Shown here in pieces: positions 33,738 through 44,961 of a stretch of DNA of 64,000 bases. Below the pieces are notes generated by a model. That model was not told the DNA's origin. It made no database searches and worked only from the letters and a program-made list of their open reading frames with translations. How positions within the stretch are numbered: the stretch's first letter is position 1; the number at the start of each line of letters is the position of its first letter. The position numbers were made by a program, and so were the translations under genes. Source of the stretch: Panulirus ornatus (Eukaryota; Arthropoda; Malacostraca; Decapoda; Palinuridae); assembly GCF_036320965.1 (NCBI RefSeq), contig NC_092286.1, forward strand, positions 24,941,977 to 25,005,976, read 5' to 3'.

Positions 33738-34235
33738 AGAGGGTGTAGGCATGTCCAGAGCATCAGATTGGGGAAGAGCAGTGTGGTCTCAGAAGTGGTA
33801 GAGGATGTGTGGATCAGGTGTTTGCTTTGAAGAATGTGTGGGAAAAGTACTTAAGAGATACATATTGATTTATATGAGGCATTTATGGATCTGGAGAATG
33901 TATATGATACGGTTGAGAGAGACACGCCTTGTGGAAGGTCTTAAGAACATATGGTGTGCGAGGTAAATTGCTTGAAACAGACATGCTTTTATCGAGGGTG
34001 TAAGGCATGTGTACGAGTAAGAAGAGAGGAGAGTGAGTGGTTCCAAGTGAAAGTCGGTCTGCGGCAGGGGTGTGTGATGTCACCTATGGCTATTCAATCT
34101 GTTTATGGATGGGATGGTAAGGGAAGTAAATGCAAGAGTTTTGGAGAGAGGGGTGAGTATGCTGTCTGTGGGGGATGAGAGAGGGCCAGGGAAGTGAGTC
34201 AGTTGTTGTTTGTTGATGATACAGCGCTGGTGGCC
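33735..34235 (+). mobile_element. Non-LTR retrotransposon fragment, badly broken
   Basis: The only plus-strand copy of the family. It follows the reverse transcriptase region from the GFRSGRGCVDQ block (gagcagtgtggtctcagaag) to the catalytic box (ttgttgatgatacagcgctg near 34210). Several frameshifts and stops break it, so only short open pieces such as CKACVRVRREESEWFQVKVG remain. Confidence 0.85.
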
Positions 34236-34329
34236 CCTTGCATGCTTCATGTCAACAACACTAGCCATTAAACCACGGAGGCACACACCTTGATCGATGA
34301 CCCCTGAATGCGCCTCAATTCAGCCTTTG

Positions 34330-34334
<5 letters not shown>

Positions 34335-34403
<69 letters not shown>
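34335..34403. repeat. (CT)n microsatellite
   Basis: About 34 CT dinucleotides, followed by ccacag, which imitates a splice acceptor. Confidence 0.97.
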
Positions 34404-34405
<2 letters not shown>

Positions 34406-34495
34406 CAGCATCTCAGCTAGAACACACCAGCTGGGCCCGGTCGACCGTCCAAAACCCTAACGCGTGTTTTGCTCTTAAGGAAGTGAACGCCAACG

Positions 34496-34498
<3 letters not shown>

Positions 34499-34534
<36 letters not shown>
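34499..34534. repeat. (GT)n microsatellite
   Basis: About 18 GT dinucleotides. Confidence 0.96.
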
Positions 34535-34538
<4 letters not shown>

Positions 34539-34983
34539 ACTGATTGCACCCGCTGCATGGGAACCAAGTATACTAGCTCTTCCATTTTTCCCCTCTATTA
34601 TCGTATCTTAAACGAGAAGATAAGACTATTGGCTGGGTCATGTTGGCCCCCGCGCCTCTGGCCCTCCACGTTGGTGGAGTGGTGGCTGGGATCCTCTCGT
34701 GTTAATTGCTTTGGCCAGAGTGAGGGTGGAACCAGATGGCGCCCAGGCACGTAGTGCAAACTCCTCCGCGCCGCCCCCTGACCACCCTTTTCAAATATCC
34801 ACACTGGCTTCTGTGTTATATTATCGGCGACTTTGCATGGGTCCTGGCTTGTGTTGGAGGTGGGATATGTGCACGAAACACACATAGAGGTGTATATATA
34901 ATCTCATATAAGTACGCCAATACAGCGTACACATACGCCTGATTATTCTTAAAACAAAATATATATTCATTTCTCTTCATTTG

Positions 34984-34986
<3 letters not shown>
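34535..34986. other. Unique interval without a recognisable gene
   Basis: A minus-strand frame at 34598-34885 has no conserved features or splice partners. Nothing else recognised. Confidence 0.4.

Positions 34987-35066
<80 letters not shown>
34987..35066. repeat. (AT)n microsatellite
   Basis: About 40 AT dinucleotides ending at a family B element. Confidence 0.97.
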
Positions 35067-35069
<3 letters not shown>

Positions 35070-35226
35070 GAGCGGGGGGCTGGAAATCCTCCCTTCTCTT
35101 ATTTTTTTTTAATTTTCCAAAAGAAGGAACAGAGAAGGGGGCCAGGTGAGGATATTCCCTCAAAGGCCCAGTCCTCTGTTCTTAACGCTACCTCGCTAAC
35201 GCGGGAAATGGCGAATAGTTTGAAAG
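35067..35226 (+). mobile_element. Dispersed repeat family B, 5'-truncated copy
   Basis: Begins within the element at gggagcggggggctggaaat, then attttccaaaagaaggaaca to ctcgctaacgcgggaaatgg cgaatagt. It lacks the ccctggggatagggg head seen at 12295. Confidence 0.72.
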
Positions 35227-35307
35227 AAGAAAGATACATTTTCCGGTCATATATGTTTCCATATTAACAATTTTAGTGAAATGTTTTGAGATTTGTAAGT
35301 TATAGAC

Positions 35308-35382
35308 ACGCACTTCAGCTGGAACGCACCTTGGCCTTAACGCACTTCAGCTAGAACGCACCTTGGCCTTAACGCACTTTGA
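35308..35382. repeat. Short tandem repeat, 32-bp unit, about 2.3 copies
   Basis: The block acgcacttcagctggaacgc then accttggcctta is repeated, and a third unit is partial. Confidence 0.85.
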
Positions 35383-35583
35383 ATGGAAAGCAAAATCCAC
35401 TGATGCAAAAACTTTTCCCCTCTGGTTTTTGGCCGCTGAAGAATGAAGATTTAATAGAATTTTTTTGCCGGGGAAACCAGTGAATATGATGAAGAAAATA
35501 TATATATATTTTTTTCTAATCTTACAATATAAGATTTTTTTCACCTTTTTCGTTACGATGTTTAAATAGATTTTTAAGAAGAA

Positions 35584-35587
<4 letters not shown>

Positions 35588-35648
<61 letters not shown>
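35588..35648. repeat. (AT)n microsatellite
   Basis: About 30 AT dinucleotides. Confidence 0.97.
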
Positions 35649-35651
<3 letters not shown>

Positions 35652-35850
35652 CCACGAGTTTCAGTGTCTCTCTTTCTCATATACATCTATATACATCTTT
35701 CTTCCTCCAAACTTGTCAAAAAAAAAATTAATTTATATAAATTAGAATTTGCTATTTCTGTTTCGCTATGTAAATCAGGTGGGGGGGAGGGGGGGAGGGT
35801 TGAAGTTTTGAATGTCATTTTGTCATAGAATTTGATGAGATATTTTTACC
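35649..35850. other. Short unique interval
   Basis: Contains a G run near 35781-35801. Nothing else recognised. Confidence 0.35.
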
Positions 35851-35857
35851 CCAGCTG

Positions 35858-37067
35858 TCACTGGAGCCTCCAATTATCACTGGAGCCTCTAACTGTCCCT
35901 GGAGCCTCCAACTGTCCCTGGAGCCTCCAACTGTCACTGGAGCCTCCAACTGTCAATGGAGCCTCCAACTGTCAATGGAGCCTCCAACTGTCACTGGAGC
36001 CTCCAACTGTCACTGGAGCCTCCAACTGTCTCTGGAGCCTCCAACTGTCTCAGGAGCCTCCAACTGTCACTGGAGCCTCCAATTATCACTGGAGCCTCCA
36101 ACTGTCCCTGGAGCCTCCAACTGTCACTGGAGCCTCCAACTGTCACTGGAGCCTCCAACTGTCCCTGGACCCTCCAATTATCACTGGAGCCTCCAACTGT
36201 CCCTGGACCCTCCAATTATCACTGGAGCCTCCAACTGTCCCTGGAGCCTCCAACTGTCACTGGAGCCTCCAACTGTCACTGGAGCCTCCAATTATCACTG
36301 GAGCCTCCAACTGTCACTGGAGCCTCCAACTGTCACTGGAGCCTCCAAATGTCACTGGAGCCTCCAAATGTCACTGGAGCCTCCAATTATCACTGGAGCC
36401 TCCAACTGTCACTGGAGCCTCCAAATGTCACTGGAGCCTCCAAATGTCACTAGAGCCTCCAACTGTCACTGGAGCCTCCAATTATCACCGGAGCCTCCAA
36501 CTGTCACTGGAGCCTCCAACTGTCTCTGGAGCCTCCAATTATCACTGGAGCCTCCAATTATCACTGGAGCCTCCAACTGTCACTGGAGCCTCCAAATGTC
36601 ACTGGAGCCTCCAATTATCACTGGAGCCTCCAACTGTCACTGGAGCCTCCAAATGTCACTGGAGCCTCCAATTATCACTGGAGCCTCCAACTGTCACTGG
36701 AGCCTCCAACTGTCCCTGGAGCCTCCAACTGTCCCTGGAGCCTCCAATTATCACTGGAGCCTCCAACTGTCACTGGAGCCTCCAATTATCACTGGAGCCT
36801 CCAACTGTCACTGGAGCCTCCAACTGTCACTGGAGCCTCCAATTATCACTGGAGCCTCCAACTGTCACTGGAGCCTCCAACTGTCACTGGAGCCTCCAAC
36901 TGTCACTGGAGCCTCCAATTATCACTGGAGCCTCCAACTGTCACTGGAGCCTCCAATTATCACTGGAGCCTCCAACTGTCACTGGAGCCTCCAACTGTCA
37001 CTGGAGCCTCCAATTATCACTGGAGCCTCCAACTGTCACTGGAGCCTCCAATTATCACTGGAGCCTC
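35858..37067. repeat. Minisatellite, 19-bp unit, about 64 copies
   Basis: Units of ctgtcactggagcctccaa with variants ttatcac, ctgtccc and atgtcac. The four variants recur in short repeated orders. Since 19 is not divisible by three, a frame cycles through all phases every 57 bp and still meets no stop, giving overlapping frames of more than 380 residues that are artefacts. Confidence 0.96.
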
Positions 37068-37106
37068 CATCCTGGGGGGCGGGGGGGTTCTTACATGGTG
37101 TACCCT

Positions 37107-37254
37107 ACGTGACGACCGCGTCACAGGGAGCCTGGTGACGGCCGCGTCACAGGGAGCCTGGTGACGGCCGCGTCACAGGGAGCCTGGTGACGGCCGCGTC
37201 ACAGGGAGCCTGGTGACGGCCGCGTCACAGGGAGCCTGGTGACGGCCGCGTCAC
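37107..37254. repeat. Minisatellite, 26-bp unit, about 5.7 copies
   Basis: Near-identical units of cgcgtcacagggagcctggt then gacggc. Confidence 0.94.
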
Positions 37255-37526
37255 ATGGCCCTCTAATTACCCCATGGGTGATTATGTACGAACAAGGTGT
37301 CAAAGATCATTAACTTGACTAACTACCTAACAACCATACGTCAGGCACAGTAATTAGGCGTGATTAATAACACCTGTAGTGCTAGAGTAATTAACATAAC
37401 TAATTATCGTAAGGCAATTAGCGGACGACATGACCTGAGGGGTAGTATGGTTCAGCGCTGCCGGACTCCGCCCGCTTCATCCTACCACACCGGTGGGGAA
37501 AGTCACCTGGGGGGAGGGGGGGCTGG

Positions 37527-37537
<11 letters not shown>
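37255..37537. other. Unique interval with clustered TAAT/ATTA motifs
   Basis: Within 37262-37430 there are about eight homeodomain-type cores, including ctaattacc, gtaattagg, gattaataac, gtaattaac, ctaattatc and caattagc. No gene recognised. Confidence 0.4.
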
Positions 37538-37613
<76 letters not shown>

Positions 37614-37668
37614 TATGTGTGTGTGTGTGTCTGTGTGTGTGTAGATAGATAGATAGATAGATAGATAG

Positions 37669-37712
<44 letters not shown>

Positions 37713-37744
37713 ACGCGCGCGCGTGTATGTGTGTGTGTGTTTGT

Positions 37745-37815
<71 letters not shown>

Positions 37816-37866
37816 TACGTGTGTGTGTGTGTGTGTGTATGTATGTGTGTGTATGTGTGTGTGTTT

Positions 37867-37910
<44 letters not shown>

Positions 37911-37963
37911 GTGTGTACGTGTGTGTGTGTGTGTATGTGTGTGTGTCTGTATGTGTGTGTGTC

Positions 37964-38001
<38 letters not shown>

Positions 38002-38003
38002 TG
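37538..38003. repeat. Compound microsatellite (AT)n-(GT)n-(TAGA)n-(GT)n
   Basis: About 40 AT, then GT, seven TAGA tetramers (37643-37671), then about 330 bp of GT with sporadic gta, gtc and cgcgcg interruptions. Frames reading Cys-Val or Thr-His repeats are artefacts. Confidence 0.97.
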
Positions 38004-38319
38004 TATCACACCCACACACACACACAATCACGACCATAAAGCAGGTTTGCATAAGAGTTCTTTCTGCTTAACAACGCACACCACCTTCGTTGCCCCGTCA
38101 ATACATACCTAAACCCTAAACTAATTTACATATTTGATTACATATGCAATTAGATTACCCAAAATTGCCAGGGAATTTTACATTTTAATTTTTTGTGCCT
38201 CATTTGGACACATATAGTTTCAAATTTACTTGTAAGTTAACTATTTTCGGTGTAGCTTTTTCTCTTCAACATAAGCTGGAATTAGTAAGTCGAACTGATA
38301 CGCCAAATTATAAGAATTT
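38004..38319. other. AT-rich unique interval
   Basis: No gene or repeat family recognised. Confidence 0.4.
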
Positions 38320-38663
38320 TAATGTTTAAAAACACCAAATTTATGTCAATTTAAATTTTCAAAAATGCCAAATTTATGTAAATTTAAATTTTTTAAAACG
38401 CCAAATTTATGTAAATTTAAATTTTTAAAAATGCCAAATTTATGTCAATTTAAATTTTTAGAAATGCCAAATTTATGTAAATTTAAATTTTTTAAAACGC
38501 CAAATTTATGTAAATTTAAATTTTTAAAAATGCCAAATTTATGTCAATTTAAATTTTTAAAAACGCCAAATTCATATCAATCTAAATTTTTAAAAATGCC
38601 AAATTTATGTTAATTTAAATTTTTAGAAATGCCAAATTTATGTAAATTTAAATTTTTCAAAAG
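38320..38663. repeat. AT-rich minisatellite, 32-35-bp unit, about 10 copies
   Basis: Units of gccaaatttatgtaaattta then aattttttaaaa. The aaatttaaattt part is a 12-bp perfect palindrome in each unit. Confidence 0.93.
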
Positions 38664-38769
38664 TGATAAATTTTTTATTCATTTTGTCTTCTTGCAGTCT
38701 GTGTTAAGTTAGATGGGGAATTATCATGATAATTATTGAGTAGATAATTTCTTGTAGTAGAATTGGTAG

Positions 38770-39118
38770 ACGGGTAGTAGACTATCTACCTTGGTGTTAA
38801 ATTTGTTTGGTTGTCTGGTAGATGTTCATCTACTTTGGTATTAAACTGGTTGACTGGTAGATGACCATCTACTTTGGTATTAAACTGGTTGACTGGTAGA
38901 TGACCATCTACTTTGGTAGTAAACTGGTTGTCTGATAGATGTTCATCTACTTCGGTAGTAAACTGGTTGTCTGGTAGATGTTCATCTACTTTGGTAGTAA
39001 ACTGGTTGTCTGGTAGATGTTCATCTACTTCGGTAGTAAACTGGCAGTCTGGTAGATGGTCATCTACTTTGGTTTTAAAACCAGTTTGGTTGTCTGGTAG
39101 ATGACCATCTACCTTGGT
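38770..39118. repeat. Minisatellite, about 39-bp unit, about 9 copies
   Basis: Units of ggtagatgttcatctacttt then ggtagtaaactggttgtct. Each has gtagatg-nn-catctac, a hairpin-forming palindrome. Confidence 0.94.
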
Positions 39119-39193
39119 GTTTAAGTAGAATTGTGAGTTACGTGTTGCAAACCAGCAGCAAGCCCCTCCCCCCCCTCCCCCCCACACACACAC

Positions 39194-39195
39194 AC

Positions 39196-39267
<72 letters not shown>
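39194..39267. repeat. (GA)n microsatellite
   Basis: About 36 GA dinucleotides with one AA interruption. Confidence 0.96.
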
Positions 39268-39268
<1 letters not shown>

Positions 39269-39364
39269 ACCCACCGTGGGCCAAAGAAGTGAAACTTGAC
39301 AGCCACTGAAGTGGTGGTGATGATGGGGTAATGTTCAATGGGGGAGGAGGTTTTCTTAGTAAAA

Positions 39365-39366
<2 letters not shown>

Positions 39367-39440
<74 letters not shown>
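39367..39440. repeat. (AT)n microsatellite
   Basis: About 37 AT dinucleotides. Confidence 0.97.
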
Positions 39441-39444
<4 letters not shown>

Positions 39445-39696
39445 CGTTAATGGGATGGCCTTGTTTAGGGTCCCAGTTGCCCATAACGTCTCAACTAACA
39501 ATAAAAAAAAAATGGACTTAATTTATCATTCATCATTTCACCTCGCTACCACAGCACAGGGCACGGCGCCCTTCCAGACCCAGAGGTTCCTCCTGGATGT
39601 CAAATGGAAAGGGCGTCTCGAGGTCTGTAGGAGGCGTCAGCGTCTGCCTCGATGTTTATGTCAAAAGAAAATAGATAAAAACTGCGCCTAGCAAGA
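39441..39696. other. Unique interval, weak exon-like stretch
   Basis: On the plus strand, after ctaccacagcacag, a frame reads GTAPFQTQRFLLDVKWKGRL and on to a stop at 39689. A near-palindrome gaggcgtcagcgtctgcctc lies at about 39633. The coding case is weak: there is no clear donor or start and no recognised domain. Confidence 0.3.
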
Positions 39697-41172
39697 AACG
39701 CAGAGTCTGGAAACTGTAGTCTTAACCATGGAGAGTCTGGAAGCTGTAGTCTTAACCCATGCAGAGTCTGGAAGCTGTAGTCTTAACCATGGAGAGTCTG
39801 GAAGCTGTAGTCTTAACCCATGCAGAGTCTGGAAGCTGTAGTCTTAACCATGCAGAGTCTGGAAGCTGTAGTCTTAACCATGGAGAGTCTGGAAACTGTA
39901 GTCTTAACCATGGAGAGTCTGGAAGCTGTAGTCTTAACCATGGAGAGTCTGGAAATTGTAGTCTTAACCATGCAGAGTCTGGAAGCTGTAGTCTTAACCA
40001 TGGAGAGTCTGGAAACTGTAGTCTTAACCATGCAGAGTCTGGAAGCTGTAGTCTTAACCATGGAGAGTCTGGAAACTGTAGTCTTAACCATGGAGAGTCT
40101 GGAAGCTGCAGTCTTAACCCATGCAGAGTCTGGAAGCTGTAGTCTAAACCCATGCAGAGTCTGGACGCTGTAGTCTTAACCATGAAGAGTCTGGAAGCTG
40201 TAGTCTTAACCATGCAGAGTCTGGAAGCTGTAGTCTTAACCATGGAGAGTCTGGAAGCTGTAGTCTTAACCCATGCAGAGTCTGGAAGCTGTAGTCTTAA
40301 CCCATGTAGAGTCTGGAAGCTGTAGTCTTAACCCATGCAGAGTTTGGAAGCTGTAGTCTTAACCCATGTAGAGTCTGGAAGCTGTAGTCTTAACCCATGT
40401 AGAGTCTGGAAGCTGCAGTCTTAACCATGAAGAGTCTGGAAGCTGTAGTCTTAACCCATGTAGAGTCTGGAAGCTGTAGTCTTAACCATGCAGAGTCTGG
40501 AAGCTGTAGTCTTAACCCATGTAGAGTCTGGAAGCTGCAGTCTTAACCATGGAGAGTCTGGAAGCTGTAGTCTTAACCCATGTAGAGTCTGGAAGCTGTA
40601 GTCTTAACCATGCAGAGTCTGGAAGCTGTAGTCTTAACCCATGCAGAGTCTGGAAGCTGCCATGGAGAGTCTGGAAGCTGTAGTCTTAACCCATGTAGAG
40701 TCTGGAAGCTGTAGTCTTAACCATGCAGAGTCTGGAAGCTGTAGTCTTAACCCATGTAGAGTCTGGAAGCTGTAGTCTTAACCCATGCAAAGTCTGGAAG
40801 CTGTAGTCTTAACCATGGAGAGTCTGGAAGCTGTAGTCTTAACCCATGTAGAGTCTGGAAGCTGTAGTCTTAACCCATGTAGAGTCTGGAAGCTGTAGTC
40901 TTAACCCATGTAGAGTCTGGAAGCTGTAGTCTTAACCCATGCAGAGTCTGGAAGCTGTAGTCTTAACCCATGTAGAGTCTGGAAGCTGTAGTCTTAACCC
41001 ATGTAGAGTCTGGAAGCTGTAGTCTTAACCCATGCAGAGTCTAGAAGCTGTAGTCTTAACCATGGAGAGTCTGGAAGCTGTAGTCTTAACCATGCAGAGT
41101 CTGGAAGCTGTAGTCTTAACCATGGAGAGTCTGGAAGCTGTAGTCTTAACCATGCAGAGTCTGGAAGCTGGA
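39697..41172. repeat. Minisatellite, 30/31-bp unit, about 49 copies
   Basis: Units of agagtctggaagctgtagtc then ttaaccatgc, or ttaacccatgc with an extra c. The 30- and 31-bp forms occur in runs, so frames shift in the middle and are short there. Confidence 0.96.
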
Positions 41173-41189
41173 GCCTGAACTAGGGGTCT

Positions 41190-41752
41190 TCCAGCATCCT
41201 TCCAGAAAGTAGTTGATGGTCTTCCAGTGTTCATCCAGAGTCGTGAGGGTCTTCCAGTGTTCATCCAGAGTCGTGATGGTCTTCCAGTGTTCATCCAGAG
41301 TCGTGAGGGTCTTCCAGTGGTCATCCAGAGTCGTGAGGGTCTTCCAGTGGTCATCCAGAGTCGTGAGGGTCTTCCAGTACTCATCCAGAGTCGTGAGGGT
41401 CTTCCAGTGGTCATCCAGAGAGTCGTGAGGGTCTTCCAGTGGTCATCCAGAGTCGTGAGGGTCTTCCAGTGTTCATCCAGAGAGTCGTGAGGGTCTTCCA
41501 GTGTTCATCCAGTGTCGTAAGGGTCTTCCAGTATTCATCCAGAGTCGTGAGGGTCTTCCAGTGTTCATCCACAGCCGTGAGGGTCTTCCAGTACTCATCC
41601 AGAGTCGTGATGGTCTTCCAGTGTTCATCCAGAGTCGTGAGGGTCTTCCAGTGTTCATCCAGAGTCGTGAGGGTCTTCCAGTGGTCATCCAGAGTCGTGA
41701 GGGTCTTCCAGTGTTCATCCAGAGTCGTGAGGGTCTTCCAGTGGTCATCCAG
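41190..41752. repeat. Minisatellite, 30-bp unit, about 19 copies
   Basis: Units of cagagtcgtgagggtcttcc then agtgttcatc or agtggtcatc. Two copies carry an extra agagag. It starts only about 18 bp after the preceding, different 30-bp array. Confidence 0.95.
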
Positions 41753-42045
41753 AGAAGACATACACCTTCTGCTGTGGGAAAATATATAAAAATATGTCAC
41801 GGGTCTTCGCATGGCCTGACACACCACCTTTAAAAGCGCCTCCTGGACTTTCCCATTGTACGTCAGTGGCGAAGGCTTCTCAGGGTCCGTCGGCCTCCCA
41901 CGCACCGCCAGGCAGGTGTGAAGACCACGTCCCAAAACACGGACCACCCCGCCCCCCACCACCAAGAAATGAGGTGGCTGACCCCTTAATTGTCTCCAGC
42001 TCATTAAGTCTTAATCACCTGTAATGATTGTAAGTTGGGAGCTTA
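41753..42045. other. Unique interval without a recognisable gene
   Basis: A minus-strand frame runs through it but continues into the 30-bp array and lacks splice or domain support. Confidence 0.4.
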
Positions 42046-42756
42046 CAATGTTGGCCTCAAACTGGCCTTAATGATGGCCTCAAACTGGCCTTAATGATGG
42101 CCTCAAACTGGCCTTAATGGTGGCCTCAAACTGGCCTTAATGTTGGCCTTAATGATGGCCTCAACTGGCCTTAATGTTGGCCTCAAACTGGTCTTAATGA
42201 TGGCCTCAAACTGGCCTTAATGATGGCCTCAAACTGGCCTTAATGTTGGCCTCAAACTGGCCTTAATGGTGGCCTCAAACTGGCCTTAATGTTGGCCTCA
42301 AACTGGCCTTAATGTTGGCCTCAAATTGGCCTTAATGGTGGCCTCAAACTGGCCTCAAAGTGGCCTTCATGATGGCCTCAAACTGGCCGTAATGATGGCC
42401 TCAAACTGGCCTCAATGAAGGCCTCAAACTGGCCTTAATGATGGCCTCAAACTGGCCTTAATGATGGCCTCAAACTGGCCTTAATGTTGGCCTCAAACTG
42501 GCCTCAATGTAGGCCTCAAACTGGCCTCAATGATGGCCTCAAACTGGCCTTAATGATGGCCTCAAACAGGCCTCAATGTTGGCCTCAAACTGGCCTTAAT
42601 GATGGCCTCAAACTGGCCTCAATGTTGGCCTCAAACTGGCCTTAATGTTGGCCTCAAACTGGCCTTAATGATGGCCTCAAACTGGCCTCAATGTTGGCCT
42701 CAAACTGGCCTTAATGATGGCCTCAAACTGGCCTTGATGATGGCCTCAAACTGGCC
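42046..42756. repeat. Minisatellite, 23-bp unit, about 31 copies
   Basis: Units of ggcctcaaactggccttaat then gat, gtt or ggt. It passes directly into the next array through the shared word ctggcc. Confidence 0.95.
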
Positions 42757-43846
42757 CAGGGGAGGGAGAGGTGGTCCGCGAGAGACCCACTGGCCCAGGG
42801 GAGGGAGAGGTGGTCCGCGAGAAGACCACTGGCCCAGGGGAGGGAGAGGTGGTCCGCGAGAGACCCACTGGCCCAGGGGAGGGAGAGGTGGTCCGCGAGA
42901 GGCCCACTGGCCCAGGGGAGGGAGAGGTGGTCCGCGAGAAGAACACTGGCCCAGGGGAGGGAGAGGTGGTCCACGAGAGGCCCACTGGCCCAGGGGAGGG
43001 AGAGGTGGTCCGCGAGAGGCCCACTGGCCTAGGGGAGGGAGAGGTGGTCTGCGAGAGGCCCACTGGCCCAGGGGAGGGAGAGGTGGTCCGCGAGAGGCCC
43101 ACTGGCCCAGGGGAGGGAGAGGTGGTCCACGAGAGGCCCACTGGCCCAGGGGAGGGAGAGGTGGTCCGCGAGAGGCCCACTGGCCTAGGGGAGGGAGAGG
43201 TGGTCTGCGAGAGGCCCACTGGCCCAGGGGAGGGAGAGGTGGTCCGCGAGAAGACCACTGGCCCAGGGGAGGGAGAGGTGGTCCGCGAGAAGACCACTGG
43301 CCCAGGGGAGGGAGAGGTGGTCTGCGAGAAGACCACTAGCCCAGGGGAGGGAGAGGTGGTCCGCGAGAAGACCACTGGCCCAGGGGAGGGAGAGGTGGTC
43401 CGCGAGAGGCCCACTGGCCCACGGGAGGGAGAGGTGGTCCGCGAGAAGACCACTGGCCTAGGGGAGGGAGAGGTGGTCCGCGAGAAGACCACTGGCCCAG
43501 GAGAGGGAGAGGTGGTCTGCGAGAGGCTCACTGGCCCAGGGGAGGGCAGAAGTGGTCCGCGAGAGGCCCACTGGCCCAGGGGAGGGAGAGGTGGTCCGCG
43601 AGAGACCCACTGGCCCAGGGGAGGGAGAGGTGGTCTGCGAGAGGCCCACTGGCCCAGGGGAGGGAGAGGTGGTCCGCGAGGGCCCACTGGTCCAGGGGAG
43701 GGATAGGTGGTCCGCAAGAGGCCCACTGGCCCAGGGGAGGGAGAGGTGGTCCGCGAGAGGCCCAGTGGTCCAGGGGAGGGATAGGTGGTCCGCGAGAGGC
43801 CCACTGGCCCAGGGGAGGGAGAGGTGGTCCGCGAGAGGCCCGCTTC
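42752..43846. repeat. Minisatellite, 39-bp unit, about 28 copies
   Basis: Units of actggcccaggggagggaga then ggtggtccgcgagaggccc or gagaagacc. The two variants form blocks. At 13 codons all frames are open on both strands (311-376 residues). These are artefacts. Confidence 0.96.
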
Positions 43847-43937
43847 TGTATTCCGCAGGCCTCCCGACCTGGCCACATCAACGCAAATAGATGGGTCCGT
43901 AATTCAACCTTTGTTCCTGTGGTGGCCAGATTCTGAT

Positions 43938-44136
43938 GGCCACATAGTGATGGCCAAAGGTGATGACTACGTGGCCACAAAGTCATGGCCACACGTTCAT
44001 GGACACACAGATATGGCCACACAGACATGGCCACCCAGACATAGCCACACAGATATGGCCACACAGTTATAGCCATACAATCATGGCCACACAAACATGG
44101 CCACACAGTCATGGCCACAGAGACATGGCCACACGA
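43938..44136. repeat. Short degenerate repeat, about 16-bp unit
   Basis: About 12 imperfect units of atggccacacagacat. Confidence 0.88.
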
Positions 44137-44637
44137 TCACTGGGGTTCTTATCTCGCTCCATGGCCCCACAACTCTGGTTCCAGGTGGTCCCAGTGGCCT
44201 TCCAGGACCTGCTGGACTCCTGGAAGACCATCTCGCAGACCCTCGCGAGACCTCGCGAGAGATAGAGACACACGCACGCACGCACGCACGAAGAGACACA
44301 CGCGCACGCACGCACGTGTGAACCCCCGTTCATGAGACGATGCTGGGGTAAAAGGGTCAGTGAAGGATGATATGGGCGCACCAGAGGCCGTCTGCCATGA
44401 CAGGTACTACCTGCCGTGGCAGGAATGATTCGGTGTCGTGGAGAATGATACGGTCGCACCCACAGCTGGGCAGGAGCGAACCGGCTAACGACGTCAATTA
44501 CCTAGTTCATTGGGGGGGGGGGTCTTCCACCACCACAGGGGAGGGGGACTGAGAGGGGGGGTCTCTTTCGTACCACAGGGGGTGAAGGGGACTCCAAACC
44601 CTGGGGGAGGGGGGGGGACTTACTAGTACGGTTAACC
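44137..44637. other. Unique interval without a confident gene
   Basis: A 14-codon Gly-X-Y-like stretch (GPSGLPGPAGLLED) lies at about 44187-44228 after the acceptor-like ctctggttccag. Then come ctcgcgag repeats, an (ACGC)n run near 44272-44318 and a poly-G run near 44512. Too little to call a collagen exon. Confidence 0.35.
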
Positions 44638-44639
44638 AA

Positions 44640-44880
44640 GTGATCTTAAGGACGCCTAGCGGTGCACGGGTGAGCGGTCCTGACTGTGACGTCATCACGA
44701 GCCGCCCGGCCACAGAGAGTCGAGCACGGCATGGGTTCGAATCCTTAGTGGAGCAGTCTTGTCCACGCCCAGCTCAAGGGCTGTTCATCCACAGACCTGG
44801 CAGTGCTACCAGACTTGGCTGTCTATATATATTAAACCAATCATGCGTCTGTTAAACCACCCAGGCAGGCTCACACTAAA
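44640..44880 (+). mobile_element. tRNA-derived SINE candidate
   Basis: A B box gggttcgaatcc at 44733-44744 is preceded by gagccgcccggccacagaga and followed by gagcagtcttgtcc and agggctgttcatccacagac. The tail ends in a short AT run (tctatatatatt). The A box is unclear. The region 61650-61740 has a similar gttcgaatcc body. Confidence 0.45.
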
Positions 44881-44961
44881 ACAACCATATGTATGTATTA
44901 GACCACCACTCGTGCCTTAAGGGGTCCATTAAACCAGCCACGCCACAGCATTAAACCACCC

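Noticed and set aside
34404..34450. Splice acceptor after the CT tract (ctccacag)
   Set aside because: No open frame with a donor follows. CT tracts ending in cag occur several times in the window by chance.
37477..38052. Thr/His repeat frame
   Set aside because: Translation of a GT/CA microsatellite.
39455..39691. Plus-strand frame reading QTQRFLLDVKWKGRL, considered as an exon
   Set aside because: No start context, no clear donor and no domain. Kept only as a weak note in the interval entry.
42746..43876. Proline/serine-rich 376-codon frame
   Set aside because: Product of the 39-bp array. The plus strand is equally open.
44733..44744. Possible functional tRNA (gggttcgaatcc)
   Set aside because: The surrounding sequence does not form tRNA arms by eye and the body continues as a SINE-like tail.
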